Translations under genes and position numbers: made by a program
Notes under the pieces: generated by a model
The model's input: the letters and a program-made list of their open reading frames with translations, nothing else
What the model was told of the DNA's origin: nothing
Database searches by the model: none
Source of the DNA: an uncultured Clostridia bacterium
GTDB taxonomy: Bacteria > Bacillota > Clostridia > Christensenellales > UBA1242
Length of the DNA stretch: 64,000 nt
Direction of reading: 5' to 3'
NCBI GenBank assembly: GCA_934777435.1
Contig: CAKVNK010000001.1
Location: 62,001 to 126,000 of the forward strand
Shown here: positions 8,318 to 16,296 of the stretch, one piece after another
Numbering within the stretch: the first letter of the stretch is position 1
Layout: every line of letters starts with the position of its first letter

Positions 8318-8549
8318 TCAATAGGTTATTGTTTGGACAAGTAAGTTAAAAGTCCCTGTTACGAGAGAGTGCATGCCGGCTGAAATTTGCACATCACACT
8401 TTTAAAAGAAACCACCAATCAGACCAACGCAAGTAAACTTGCATAATAAAGTGAACACACCAAAGTTGATTGAACTTTTAGGTTGTTAAATAGGGTGGAA
8501 CCGCGGTAAATAATCGTCCCTAGCATAAACAAAATGCTAGGGTTTTTTG
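8318..8549 (+). ncRNA. T-box riboswitch leader controlling thrS (tRNA-Thr sensing)
   Basis: The T-box sequence AGGGTGGAACCGCGG (8492-8506) is the hallmark that pairs with the uncharged tRNA acceptor end. Upstream is a structured leader with the AGAGAG element (8364-8369). Downstream is a terminator (8518-8549) whose 5' arm competes with the antiterminator. Threonine ACC codons occur at 8411-8416 and 8423-8425 in the place expected for the specifier; which is used cannot be fixed by eye. Low charged tRNA-Thr should favour read-through into thrS. The 5' end is approximate. Confidence 0.92.
8518..8549 (+). terminator. T-box attenuator terminator before thrS
   Basis: CCCTAGCAT (8518-8526), 7-nt loop, ATGCTAGGG (8534-8542), then TTTTTT. 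The 5' arm overlaps the region that pairs in the T-box antiterminator. Confidence 0.92.
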
Positions 8550-8647
8550 TTTTTTAAAATTTAAAACAAACATTGGGTAAACATCTAGCAAACGAGAAAT
8601 TATATCTAGAAATGATATAAAATTCTCATTATTAAAAGGAGCATATC

Positions 8648-10426
8648 ATGGAAAAAGAAGAACTTGAAAAACAAGAAGAATTCAACAAAAAGCAAGAAAT
8701 GTACCGTCATAGTATGGCTCATGTGCTTGCAAAAGCAATTAAAGAATTATACCCAGAAGTAAAACTTGCCATTGGTCCAGCCATTGACAATGGTTTTTAC
8801 TATGATTTTGACAATTTAACAATTAATCAAGACGACTTTGCCAAAATTGAAGACAAAATGAAGGAAGTTATCGCACGTAATGAAGATTTTGTGCGTAGCG
8901 AAGTAACACATAAACAAGCCCTTGAAATGTTTAAAGATGAACCATATAAAACTGAACTCATCAACGATTTGTCAGAAGATAGCATTATATCAGTTTATCA
9001 CACAGGCAACGATTTCTATGATTTGTGCCGTGGTCCACACGTTGAAAACACAAAATTTTTGCGTGGTTTTAGTTTTAAAATAAGCAGAGCAAGTGGTGCT
9101 TACTGGCGTGGCAGTGAAAAGAATAAAATGCTTACACGTGTTTATGTTTATGGCTTTTTAAATAAGGACGATTTAAAAGAGTGCTTACGTTTGGAACAAG
9201 AAGCACGTGAACGTGACCACCGTAAAATAGGCAAAGAAATGGGCATATTTATGTTTAACGAGTTAGTTGGCCGTGGCTTGCCAATTTGGTTGCCAAAGGG
9301 CTTTACTTTACGCCGTCAATTAAGCGATTACATTATGAACAAAGAAATTGCTTTGGGTTATCAACATGTTATGACACCATCTCTTGGCAATGTTAACCTT
9401 TATAAAACTTCCGGTCATTGGGACCACTACCAAGATTCAATGTTTCCAGCAATGAAAGTGGAAGAAGAAGCATATGTTCTTCGTCCTATGAACTGCCCAC
9501 ATCATATGGTTATTTATAAACAATTCCAACACTCATACCGTGATTTGCCTTTGCGTATTGCTGAAATTGCAAACGATTTTAGGTACGAAGCAAGTGGCAC
9601 TTTGGTTGGTTTGGAACGTGTGCGTGCACTCACTCAAAATGACTGCCACATATTCTGCCGTCCTGACCAAATCAAAAGCGAAATCCAAGGTGTTATTGAA
9701 CTTATTTTGGACGTTTATAAAGATTTTGGCTTTAAAGATTATCAATTCCGTTTATCTTTGCGTGATCCTAAAAACACTGAAAAATACTTTGGTAATGACG
9801 AACTTTGGAAAAAGAGTGAATCAGCCTTGCGTGAAATTTTAAAATCAAGCGGTGCATATTATTATGAAGCAGAAGGCGAAGCCGCTTTCTATGGCCCTAA
9901 AATTGACGTTCAAGTTAAAAGTGCAATCGGTCATGAAATCACACTTTCAACTGTTCAACTTGACTATCAACTGCCTGAAAGATTTGAACTTGAATATGTG
10001 GACGAAAACAACCAAAAAGTTCGCCCAGTTGTTATTCACCGTGCTATCCTTGGCTCACTTGATAGATTTACTGCATTTGTTTTGGAAGAAACAAAAGGTA
10101 TTTTGCCAACATGGTTAAGCCCGGTTCAAACAAAAATCATCACAGTAAGCGAAAACAACGCTGAATATGCACAAAACATCACACGCAAACTTCGTGTTGC
10201 AAGTGTAAGGGCAGAAGCCGACATTGAAAATGAATCTGTTGGTAAAAAAATTCGTAACGCAGTGCTTGAAAAAGTGCCTTATATTTTGGTACTTGGTGAT
10301 AAAGAAATGACAGACGGCACAGTGGCAGTTCGCCGCCGTGGCAGTAAGGATACTGAAACAATGAACTATGCTGACTTTGAAGCAATGATTTTAAATGAAA
10401 TTAAAACTCATGGCAATCAACAATAA
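8648..10426 (+). CDS. thrS: Threonyl-tRNA synthetase (lacks the TGS domain)
   Basis: Class II synthetase that charges tRNA-Thr. Visible: the N2 editing domain beginning at YRHSMAHVLAKAI (about residue 19), zinc/active-site motif RPMNCPHHM, motif 2 FRYEASGTLVGLERVR, motif 3 GSLDRF, and the C-terminal anticodon-binding domain with VAVRRRGSKDTE. At 592 residues it is about 50 shorter than the usual 640: the N-terminal TGS (N1) domain of about 60 residues is missing and replaced by a Glu/Lys-rich helix. AAAAGGA lies 7 nt before ATG 8648 and no coding sequence is possible upstream because the T-box terminator is there. Controlled by the T-box. Confidence 0.96.
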   Translation: MEKEELEKQEEFNKKQEMYRHSMAHVLAKAIKELYPEVKLAIGPAIDNGFYYDFDNLTINQDDFAKIEDKMKEVIARNEDFVRSEVTHKQALEMFKDEPYKTELINDLSEDSIISVYHTGNDFYDLCRGPHVENTKFLRGFSFKISRASGAYWRGSEKNKMLTRVYVYGFLNKDDLKECLRLEQEARERDHRKIGKEMGIFMFNELVGRGLPIWLPKGFTLRRQLSDYIMNKEIALGYQHVMTPSLGNVNLYKTSGHWDHYQDSMFPAMKVEEEAYVLRPMNCPHHMVIYKQFQHSYRDLPLRIAEIANDFRYEASGTLVGLERVRALTQNDCHIFCRPDQIKSEIQGVIELILDVYKDFGFKDYQFRLSLRDPKNTEKYFGNDELWKKSESALREILKSSGAYYYEAEGEAAFYGPKIDVQVKSAIGHEITLSTVQLDYQLPERFELEYVDENNQKVRPVVIHRAILGSLDRFTAFVLEETKGILPTWLSPVQTKIITVSENNAEYAQNITRKLRVASVRAEADIENESVGKKIRNAVLEKVPYILVLGDKEMTDGTVAVRRRGSKDTETMNYADFEAMILNEIKTHGNQQ

Positions 10427-10545
10427 ACACTAAAAACTGCTATCAATAATTGTTAAAAATTTAATTTTGGTTTAATTTAGAATTAAATTCAAATTTATTA
10501 ATACAATTTTTAAAAGCGATTCAATTTAGTTATATTTTAAAACAC

Positions 10546-10576
10546 AAAATCCACTGTAAATTGCGGTGGTTTTTTG
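10546..10576 (+). terminator. Rho-independent terminator after thrS
   Basis: CCACTG (10551-10556) pairs with CGGTGG (10564-10569), flanked by AAAA and followed by TTTTTTTG. Confidence 0.75.
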
Positions 10577-10626
10577 TTTGCTTTTTGGGTGAGAAAATAT
10601 GTTTTGTTTGTAATTCGTAAATTTAA

Positions 10627-10655
10627 TTGACATTAATTGGTAATAATTTTAAAAT
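10627..10655 (+). promoter_or_regulatory. Sigma-A promoter (alcohol dehydrogenase gene)
   Basis: TTGACA (10627-10632), 17-bp spacer, TAAAAT (10650-10655), then a 20-nt leader with GTGAGG. Confidence 0.8.
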
Positions 10656-10675
10656 AAAATTAAAGTGAGGTTTAT

Positions 10676-11872
10676 ATGAACTTCTTTAAAGCATTATGGT
10701 GCAGAACATATCAAGCAACATTTAGAATGTTATTGCCAGTTTTGCCTTATCGTGAACCACAAATTTTAAAAGATTATAACGAGTTGGTTTTTGAGTTTAA
10801 ACGCATAGGCGTTGAACGCTGTTTGCTTGTTACAGATGCAGGGCTTAAAAAACTTGGGCTTACCAACGATTTAGAATACACTTTAAAACAACACGGCATA
10901 CAAGTGTTTGTTTATGACGGCACAGTGCCAAATCCAACAACCAAAAATGTGGCTGATGGTTTGGTTATGTATTTAATGAACAACTGCCAAGCATTAATCG
11001 GTTTTGGCGGTGGCTCACCTATGGATTGTGCAAAAGCAATCGGGGCAAGGGTTGCAAACCCAAACAAATCACTTGCTAAAATGAAAGGTGTGCTTAAAGT
11101 TGGTAAAAAATTGCCACCGCTTGTTGCAATTCCAACCACAGCAGGCACAGGCAGTGAAACAACATTGGCAGCAGTTATCACGGACGAAGAAACACGCCAT
11201 AAATATGCAATAAATGATTTTCCACTTATTCCCAAATATGCAATTTTAGATGCAAATTTAACAGTTGCTTTGCCAGGTAAAGTTACAAGCACAACAGGTA
11301 TGGACGCTTTAACTCATGCAGTGGAAGCATATATTGGCAGAAGCACAACTCGCCGTACAAGGGAGTGTAGCAAACAAGCGGTTAAATTGATTTTTGAAAA
11401 TCTTGAAACAGCATATAAAGATGGTTGCGATTTAGAAGCACGCCAAAACATGTTGCATGCAGCATATCTTGCTGGATTGGCTTTCACCAAATCATATGTT
11501 GGTTATGTTCATGCTATTGCACACTCATTAGGTGGTAAATACAACACACCACATGGGCTTGCGAATGCTGTGATTTTGCCTTATATGTTAAAATGTTATG
11601 GCAAAACAATCTATAAGAAGTTATATCAACTTGGTGTGTATGCAGGCTTGTTTGATAACAATATATCGTATCAGGAAGGTGCGGAATTGTTCATTAAAAA
11701 GATTGAAGAATTGAACAAAAATATGGATATTCCAACACATTTAAAGATTGAAGAAGCCGATATAGATGAACTTGCAACGACAGCGGAAAAAGAGGGCAAC
11801 CCACTTTATCCAGTGCCAAAACTTTTAACGAAAGACCAACTTAAAGAGATTTATTTGCAAATTAAAGAATAA
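10676..11872 (+). CDS. Iron-containing alcohol dehydrogenase family protein
   Basis: NAD(P)-dependent group III dehydrogenase, 398 residues, normal length. Nucleotide-binding GFGGGSPMDCAKAIG (about 104-118), the family signature PTTAGTGSE (about 158-166), and metal-ligand region HAIAHSLGG...NTPHG (about 280-298) with the histidines in place. The N-terminus (about 20 residues, MNFFKALWCRTYQ) is typical of the clostridial branch. Substrate (aldehyde/alcohol in fermentation) cannot be read from sequence. Monocistronic with its own promoter. Confidence 0.92.
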   Translation: MNFFKALWCRTYQATFRMLLPVLPYREPQILKDYNELVFEFKRIGVERCLLVTDAGLKKLGLTNDLEYTLKQHGIQVFVYDGTVPNPTTKNVADGLVMYLMNNCQALIGFGGGSPMDCAKAIGARVANPNKSLAKMKGVLKVGKKLPPLVAIPTTAGTGSETTLAAVITDEETRHKYAINDFPLIPKYAILDANLTVALPGKVTSTTGMDALTHAVEAYIGRSTTRRTRECSKQAVKLIFENLETAYKDGCDLEARQNMLHAAYLAGLAFTKSYVGYVHAIAHSLGGKYNTPHGLANAVILPYMLKCYGKTIYKKLYQLGVYAGLFDNNISYQEGAELFIKKIEELNKNMDIPTHLKIEEADIDELATTAEKEGNPLYPVPKLLTKDQLKEIYLQIKE

Positions 11873-12062
11873 ATCTAACTAATCAGAAATTGCAAAGTAA
11901 TTTTTAATAGATTAATGCAAAATCAATTAATCAGACACTTATTAAAATGTTAAATTTAAACCTAAAAATATAAAAATAGAGTGAAACATTTTAAAATGTG
12001 AATTTTAAATTTGAAAAAGATAAACAAAAACAAATGCCGTTTGGCAGAAATTTGGGGGAGAT

Positions 12063-12809
12063 ATGTCAAAATCAATCACACTTTCAAACATAATTATGTT
12101 TATGCTTATTGCTGTTGGTGATGCTGTTTACATTTTAACAGACGCATTGCTTGCAAAGGCTGTAACAAGTGCTTTGTTTGTTATTTTAGGGCTTATAAAT
12201 GCAATATATTCTTACAGTGAAATACGTACAAACCGTAAGTTTATGTATCTGCTTTTAGCAGGTCTGTTCAGTGCCTTTTTAGGTGATGTTTTGCTTGAAA
12301 TTCAATTTGTTGTAGGTGCTGGATTGTTTGCTGTAGGGCATGTTTTCTTCTTCATTTCATACCTTACACTTGAAAAATTTAACTGGAAAGATTTAATACC
12401 AGGTGCTATTGTTTTTGTGCCAGTTTTATGTCTTATTGTTTTTGCCCCTATTTTCAATTTTGGTGGGGCATTGATGGAGATTGTGGCTGTTGTTTATGCC
12501 TTGATTATCTCATTAATGGTTGGCAAAGCAATTTCAAATTTAATCCGCAAAAAATCAGGGCTTAACATTATGCTTGTTGTTGGTAGTGCTTTATTCTTCT
12601 TTTCAGATTTTATGTTGTTATTCAATGTGTTTGCCCATGTTCCAGTTACTAGCATTTTGTGTTTGGTAACATATTATCCAGCAGAAATTTTGCTTGCTTG
12701 CTCAATTCTGTTTGCAAGGGATAAACAAGAGAAAAATGAAAAACTCAACCAAATTTTGAACAATTTGAAAGAAGAAAACCAGTCTAAATCTAACAAAAAC
12801 GCAAAATAA
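12063..12809 (+). CDS. YhhN-like membrane protein (lysoplasmalogenase family)
   Basis: About eight membrane helices over residues 5-225 and a polar, Asn/Lys/Glu-rich cytoplasmic tail. Family marks: the helix LAGLFSAFLGDVLLEI followed by GAGLFAVGHVFFFISY (the GD and H that are conserved in YhhN), and a later SALFFFSDFML helix, then TYYPAEILLA. Characterised members (TMEM86B, some bacterial YhhN) cleave the vinyl-ether bond of lysoplasmalogens, which would fit an anaerobe with plasmalogens, but activity here is inferred only. Ribosome site GGGGAG is 5 nt before the start. Confidence 0.78.
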   Translation: MSKSITLSNIIMFMLIAVGDAVYILTDALLAKAVTSALFVILGLINAIYSYSEIRTNRKFMYLLLAGLFSAFLGDVLLEIQFVVGAGLFAVGHVFFFISYLTLEKFNWKDLIPGAIVFVPVLCLIVFAPIFNFGGALMEIVAVVYALIISLMVGKAISNLIRKKSGLNIMLVVGSALFFFSDFMLLFNVFAHVPVTSILCLVTYYPAEILLACSILFARDKQEKNEKLNQILNNLKEENQSKSNKNAK

Positions 12810-12826
12810 TTATTAATAGATTAATA

Positions 12827-12855
12827 TTGACAATCTTGCTTGATGGCGTTATCAT
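12827..12855 (+). promoter_or_regulatory. Sigma-A promoter predicting a leaderless mRNA (gene at 12862)
   Basis: TTGACA (12827-12832), 17-bp spacer, TATCAT (12850-12855). The ATG begins 7 nt after the -10 box, so transcription should start at or next to it. Confidence 0.85.
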
Positions 12856-12861
12856 AGAAAT

Positions 12862-13464
12862 ATGAAAAACACAAAAAATACCGAGCAAGATTTTTGTTTG
12901 TGGGTGGATAAATATCGCAACAAATATTTAGATTTAATTTTAAAAACAAATGGCGAAGCAACTGAACACGAAATTGACGAGTTGCTTAAAAATTTCAAAC
13001 GCAAAAATATAAATGATTATAATTATTTGAAGCATTTGGATATTAATAATTTAATGTTTGCTGCCTGTTTTAATAAATATTTGCTTGGCAACGCTGAAAT
13101 TGAAGAACTTGTATGCGTTGAAATTTTAAGGCAAGAATACGTTGAAAATTTACATTTGTTAACTGTATTTTTAGGGCAAAGTGAAACAATCGACCATATG
13201 GAATATAACTGCGTTAACGAGTTGATTAAACACTTGTGTAATAGGGTAATGCAAGAAGTAGGTTATTGCTTTGAATTATCATATTTAAAGGTTATTCAAA
13301 AAAAGTATGACGCTTTTGTTGAGGAGTGCTTTGCATTAGTGAGAGAGTATGGCTTTGTTGAAGAATACGTCGAAGCAAAACAAGTGCAAAAAATGCTTAA
13401 ATTAGCAATAAGCAATTCAACTTTAAAGAAGGCTGATTATCTTGGATGGAAAATTGTTAAGTAA
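12862..13464 (+). CDS. Unknown soluble, mostly helical protein (200 aa)
   Basis: No family recognised. The sequence is charged and helical (predicted from heptad-like stretches such as ELVCVEILRQEYVENLH), with six cysteines, no signal peptide and no membrane segment. There is no Shine-Dalgarno; instead the -10 box lies 7 nt before the ATG, so the mRNA is probably leaderless. Confidence 0.7.
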   Translation: MKNTKNTEQDFCLWVDKYRNKYLDLILKTNGEATEHEIDELLKNFKRKNINDYNYLKHLDINNLMFAACFNKYLLGNAEIEELVCVEILRQEYVENLHLLTVFLGQSETIDHMEYNCVNELIKHLCNRVMQEVGYCFELSYLKVIQKKYDAFVEECFALVREYGFVEEYVEAKQVQKMLKLAISNSTLKKADYLGWKIVK

Positions 13465-13567
13465 ATTTAACACAAGTTGCATATGCATATAATATATTTT
13501 CAAAAACTGAATAACTCATTTTAGTGCAAAGGATAAAACATAATTTAAAAAATATTAACAAAAACTG

Positions 13568-13596
13568 TTGACAATCAGTGTTAAGTTTGATATTAT
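13568..13596 (+). promoter_or_regulatory. Promoter of the infC-rpmI-rplT operon
   Basis: TTGACA (13568-13573), 17-bp spacer, TATTAT (13591-13596); a TATAAT overlaps at 13594-13599 with a 20-bp spacer. The leader to the infC start is about 165 nt. Confidence 0.75.
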
Positions 13597-13602
13597 AATT
13601 CA

Positions 13603-13769
13603 CGTAAAAGTAGGAGTTACCACTTCTCACCTTGAAGCAAAAGCGACAATGGTTTTAAAATTTAACAAAAACAATCTGATAATTTTTAAACAGATTGGCG
13701 TTAATTTTGAGTTGTTTGTTTCGGGTGCTTTTACATAAAGTTACCCATTTTTTTTGGGCAGGAGGAAAT
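13603..13769 (+). promoter_or_regulatory. Long structured infC leader, probably autoregulatory
   Basis: This untranslated leader holds a perfect 7-bp hairpin CAATCTG/CAGATTG (13672-13678 with 13691-13697) and a CCCA...TGGG hairpin (13745-13758) just before the ribosome site GGAGG (13761-13765). In Bacillus and relatives the infC leader is bound by ribosomal protein L20 to repress the operon; the same role is inferred here from position, not from a recognised motif. No open frame starts well in it. Confidence 0.5.
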
Positions 13770-14282
13770 TTGAAAGAATCACTTAAAAATGAACAAATTG
13801 TTTTGGCAGAAGTTCGTTTAATTGGTCCAAACAGCGAACAACTTGGCATTATGTCAAGCGAGAAAGCAAATGAAGTTGCTTCAAATTATGACCTTGACCT
13901 TGTTCTTATCGCACCAGACGCAAAACCACCAGTGTGCAAGATTATGGACTATGGCAAGTTCCGTTTTGATGAACTTAAAAAGTTAAAAGACCAAAAAAAG
14001 GCACAAAAAACCGCTCAACTTAAAGAAATGTCTTTGAGTATGACGATTGATGACCATGACCTTGAAATTAAAGCAAAACAAGTTTGCAAATTTTTGGCAG
14101 ATGGAAGCAAAGTTAAGGTCAATATCCGTATGTTTGGTAGGCTTCAAGCCCGCCCACAAGTTGGTGTTGAAATTATGCAAAAATTTGCTGAAATGTGTGC
14201 TAGTGTAGGTCAAATTGACAAACAACCTGAAGTTAATGGACGTAATATCTTTATGTTCCTTGCACCTATTTCAAAAAAATAA
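13770..14282 (+). CDS. infC: Translation initiation factor IF-3
   Basis: Binds the 30S subunit and checks start-codon choice. N-domain begins with KNEQI and has VRLIGPNSEQLGIM; the linker and C-domain show APDAKPPVCKIMDYGKF and the later IRMFGRLQARP segment. Length of 170 residues is normal. The start is a TTG at 13770, 4 nt after GGAGG; no ATG is possible without adding about 25 unrelated residues. A non-AUG start is the rule for infC in many bacteria because IF-3 discriminates against it, giving feedback control. First gene of the infC-rpmI-rplT operon. Confidence 0.95.
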   Translation: MKESLKNEQIVLAEVRLIGPNSEQLGIMSSEKANEVASNYDLDLVLIAPDAKPPVCKIMDYGKFRFDELKKLKDQKKAQKTAQLKEMSLSMTIDDHDLEIKAKQVCKFLADGSKVKVNIRMFGRLQARPQVGVEIMQKFAEMCASVGQIDKQPEVNGRNIFMFLAPISKK

Positions 14283-14342
14283 CAACAATTCAGAAAAGTT
14301 AGATAACTGCATTTTACAAAATTTTATTTAAGGAGAAATTTT

Positions 14343-14531
14343 ATGCCAAAAATGAAAACAAGAAAAACTGTTGCTAAACGTTTCAAACTCACTGGCACAG
14401 GCAAACTCAAAATGATGCATGATGGTAAAGGTCACATTTTGACAAAAAAATCACGTAAAAGAAAAAGAAATTTAAGAAAAACCGGTTATGTTTCAAAACA
14501 ATATGAAAGAAACATTAAGGAAATGATTTAG
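14343..14531 (+). CDS. rpmI: 50S ribosomal protein L35
   Basis: Sixty-two residues, very basic, starting MPKMKTRKTVAKRFKLTGTGK as in L35 everywhere, with the central LTKKSRKRKRNLRK. AAGGAGAAA lies before the ATG. Between infC and rplT, 10 bp from rplT, in the standard order. Confidence 0.97.
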   Translation: MPKMKTRKTVAKRFKLTGTGKLKMMHDGKGHILTKKSRKRKRNLRKTGYVSKQYERNIKEMI

Positions 14532-14541
14532 GAGGCCAAAG

Positions 14542-14889
14542 ATGAGAATTAAACGTGGTGTTAACGCAACAAAAAAGCGTCGTGCTATTTTAAAAGACGC
14601 AAAAGGTTATCGTGGTGCTAAATCTAAATTGTACCGCGTTGCTCGCGAAGCAGTTATGAAATCTGGCCAATATGCTTACACTGGCCGTAAGTTGAAAAAA
14701 CGTGATATGCGTTCATTGTGGATTACACGTATCAACGCTGCTTGCCGTGAAAATGCAATTTCATACAGCAAATTTATTGCTGGCTTGAAAAAGGCAAATA
14801 TTGACCTTAACCGCAAGGTTTTGGCTGATATGGCTGTTTGCGATAAGGAAGCATTTGCAAAGTTAGTAGAAACAGCAAAGAAAGCATAG
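14542..14889 (+). CDS. rplT: 50S ribosomal protein L20
   Basis: Assembly-initiating large-subunit protein and likely repressor of its own operon through the infC leader. It starts MRIKRGVNATKKRRAILKDAKGYRGAKSKLYRVA (family-typical), 115 residues, ending ETAKKA. Ribosome site AGGAGG. Its last 13 codons are copied, out of any gene, three more times downstream in a tandem array. Confidence 0.97.
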   Translation: MRIKRGVNATKKRRAILKDAKGYRGAKSKLYRVAREAVMKSGQYAYTGRKLKKRDMRSLWITRINAACRENAISYSKFIAGLKKANIDLNRKVLADMAVCDKEAFAKLVETAKKA

Positions 14890-14896
14890 TAAAAGT

Positions 14897-14923
14897 AAAG
14901 TTGGTGTAGAAGCCAACTTTTTT
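14897..14923 (+). terminator. Terminator 1 of the rplT array
   Basis: AAAGTTGG (14897-14904), 8-nt loop, CCAACTTT (14913-14920), T-run. Confidence 0.88.
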
Positions 14924-15006
14924 GCTACCTTTCCTACGAACGAAGAGAAGTAGTTAAGAAGCATTTGCAAAGTTAGCAGAAACAGCTAAGAAAGCATAGT
15001 AAAAGT

Positions 15007-15033
15007 AAAGTTGGTGTAGAAGCCAACTTTTTT
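15007..15033 (+). terminator. Terminator 2 of the rplT array
   Basis: Identical hairpin to the first, repeated 110 bp later. Confidence 0.85.
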
Positions 15034-15117
15034 GCTTCCTTTTCTACGAATGAAGAGAAGTAGTTAAGTAAGCATTTGCTAAGTTAGTAGAAACAGCAAA
15101 AAAAGCATAGTAAAATT

Positions 15118-15144
15118 AAAGTTGGTGTAGAAGCCAACTTTTTT
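15118..15144 (+). terminator. Terminator 3 of the rplT array
   Basis: Same AAAGTTGG/CCAACTTT hairpin and T-run, a further 111 bp downstream. The partial fourth copy lacks it. Confidence 0.85.
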
Positions 15145-15235
15145 GCTTCCTTTTCTACGAATGAAGAGAAGTAGTTAAGTAAGCATTTGCAAAGTTAGTA
15201 GAAACAGCAAAGAAAGCATAATAACAGCAAAAAAA

Positions 15236-15264
15236 GATTGGTTTGGTAAACCCATTTTTTTATA
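15236..15264 (+). terminator. Possible weak terminator after the array
   Basis: GGTTT (15240-15244), GGT loop, AAACC (15248-15252), then CATTTTTTT. Short stem, unrelated in sequence to the array hairpins. Confidence 0.45.
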
Positions 15265-15271
15265 TTCCCCC

Positions 15272-15299
15272 TTGACAACTGATAAAAATGTATTATAAT
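15272..15299 (+). promoter_or_regulatory. Sigma-A promoter (gene at 15335)
   Basis: TTGACA (15272-15277), 16-bp spacer, TATAAT (15294-15299). Confidence 0.85.
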
Positions 15300-15334
15300 T
15301 AACCCGTATTTTATATAAATATAAGGGAGTAATT

Positions 15335-16042
15335 ATGAATTTTATTCAAAAATTAGTTAGCAAAATATTTAAAAAGGGTAAAAAAGTAGACGAAGCCGCT
15401 GTTGCATATATCGATATTACAGACCCAACAGAACAAGACATTGCATTTATTGAACAAAATAATGAAAGTACTACAGAAACAACAGAACAAACAGAACAAT
15501 TAGAAGTTAAAACTCCAACTGTTGTAACTGAACCAGTTGAAGGTGTTGTTGAAGATAGTATCACCACAAAAAGGGCAAAAACACAAGCATCTTTCAACAA
15601 AATTGTTCGTGCAAAATATAAAGGCAAACAAAACAGACTTGCTAAACGCAGTGAACAACTTGCAACACAAAAAATAGAAGCCGAAGAAGCCATTGAAAAA
15701 TATGATGGTGACGCATATGTGTCAAGATTGATTACAGCAGACCAAAAAAGTATTAATGTGGAACTTGCCAGAATCGGAACAATGCAAACAGTAAGTGAAG
15801 AAGAATTTAACCATTATATGCAACTTAAAAGTGAAAGACACGCATATGGCGAACTTATCAAAATGTTGATTGCACGCAAAAAAGCCCTTGGCGAACAAAT
15901 GGCTGCATGCTCATCATCTGTTAAAGAATTTGCAAAAGGTGTTAGCCCAGTGCTTCCATCAGATTTGGCTGAAACTGCAAAATCCATTGAAGAAAAAGTT
16001 TCAGTTGAGATAAACGATGATGACGAACATATAATAGATTAA
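15335..16042 (+). CDS. Unknown charged, coiled-coil-prone cytoplasmic protein (235 aa)
   Basis: No family recognised. Basic amphipathic N-terminus (about 20 residues, FIQKLVSKIFKKGKK), a Thr/Glu-rich low-complexity stretch (about 45-75, with repeated TTE/TEQ), then a long Lys/Glu/Gln helical region (about 85-210) likely to form a coiled coil, and an acidic end (INDDDEHIID). No signal or membrane segment. Good promoter, Shine-Dalgarno AAGGGAG and own terminator, so a free-standing gene. Confidence 0.7.
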   Translation: MNFIQKLVSKIFKKGKKVDEAAVAYIDITDPTEQDIAFIEQNNESTTETTEQTEQLEVKTPTVVTEPVEGVVEDSITTKRAKTQASFNKIVRAKYKGKQNRLAKRSEQLATQKIEAEEAIEKYDGDAYVSRLITADQKSINVELARIGTMQTVSEEEFNHYMQLKSERHAYGELIKMLIARKKALGEQMAACSSSVKEFAKGVSPVLPSDLAETAKSIEEKVSVEINDDDEHIID

Positions 16043-16068
16043 TAAAATTAAATAAGCGAATAAATATA

Positions 16069-16093
16069 AGCCACCTATTAAATGGTGGTTTTT
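16069..16093 (+). terminator. Rho-independent terminator
   Basis: CCACC (16071-16075) and GGTGG around an 8-nt loop, then TTTTTT. Confidence 0.75.
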
Positions 16094-16213
16094 TATTGCT
16101 GTTTTGGTTGGTTTAAAATTGTATTTAATTTAAAAGTTAAATTAAAAACTTTAAATTAAAATTAAATATGTCGTAATTTCAATCATTGGTAGATGAAAAA
16201 CATTTTTAATCAT

Positions 16214-16242
16214 TTGACAATTACTGTAACATATTTTATAAT
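16214..16242 (+). promoter_or_regulatory. Consensus sigma-A promoter (lipoprotein gene at 16297)
   Basis: TTGACA (16214-16219), 17-bp spacer, TATAAT (16237-16242): both boxes match consensus exactly. Confidence 0.9.
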
Positions 16243-16296
16243 ATTACAAACATAAGTAAGTATAGTTACACAAACACTTATGTTTGAGGGAGAAAT

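Larger units (their letters stand above)
14849..15222 (+). repeat. Tandem array: rplT 3' end plus terminator, about 111-bp unit
   Basis: The block beginning GCATTTGC at 14851 recurs at 14961, 15072 and 15183, giving periods of 110, 111 and 111 bp: three full units and a fourth partial one. Each full unit contains the rplT tail sequence (codons for about AFAKLVETAKKA plus stop), a terminator hairpin, and a spacer with CTACGAA and GAAGAGAAGTAGTTAA. Copies differ by a few substitutions (for example CAGCAAAG/CAGCTAAG, TTTGCTACC/TTTGCTTCC), so the array is not brand new. Only the first copy is in frame with rplT. The rest of 15223-15334 holds a weak hairpin and the next promoter. Confidence 0.95.

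Noticed and set aside
14849..15222. CRISPR array
   Set aside because: The repeats are 110-111-bp full-unit tandem copies of the rplT tail with no variable spacers and no cas genes.
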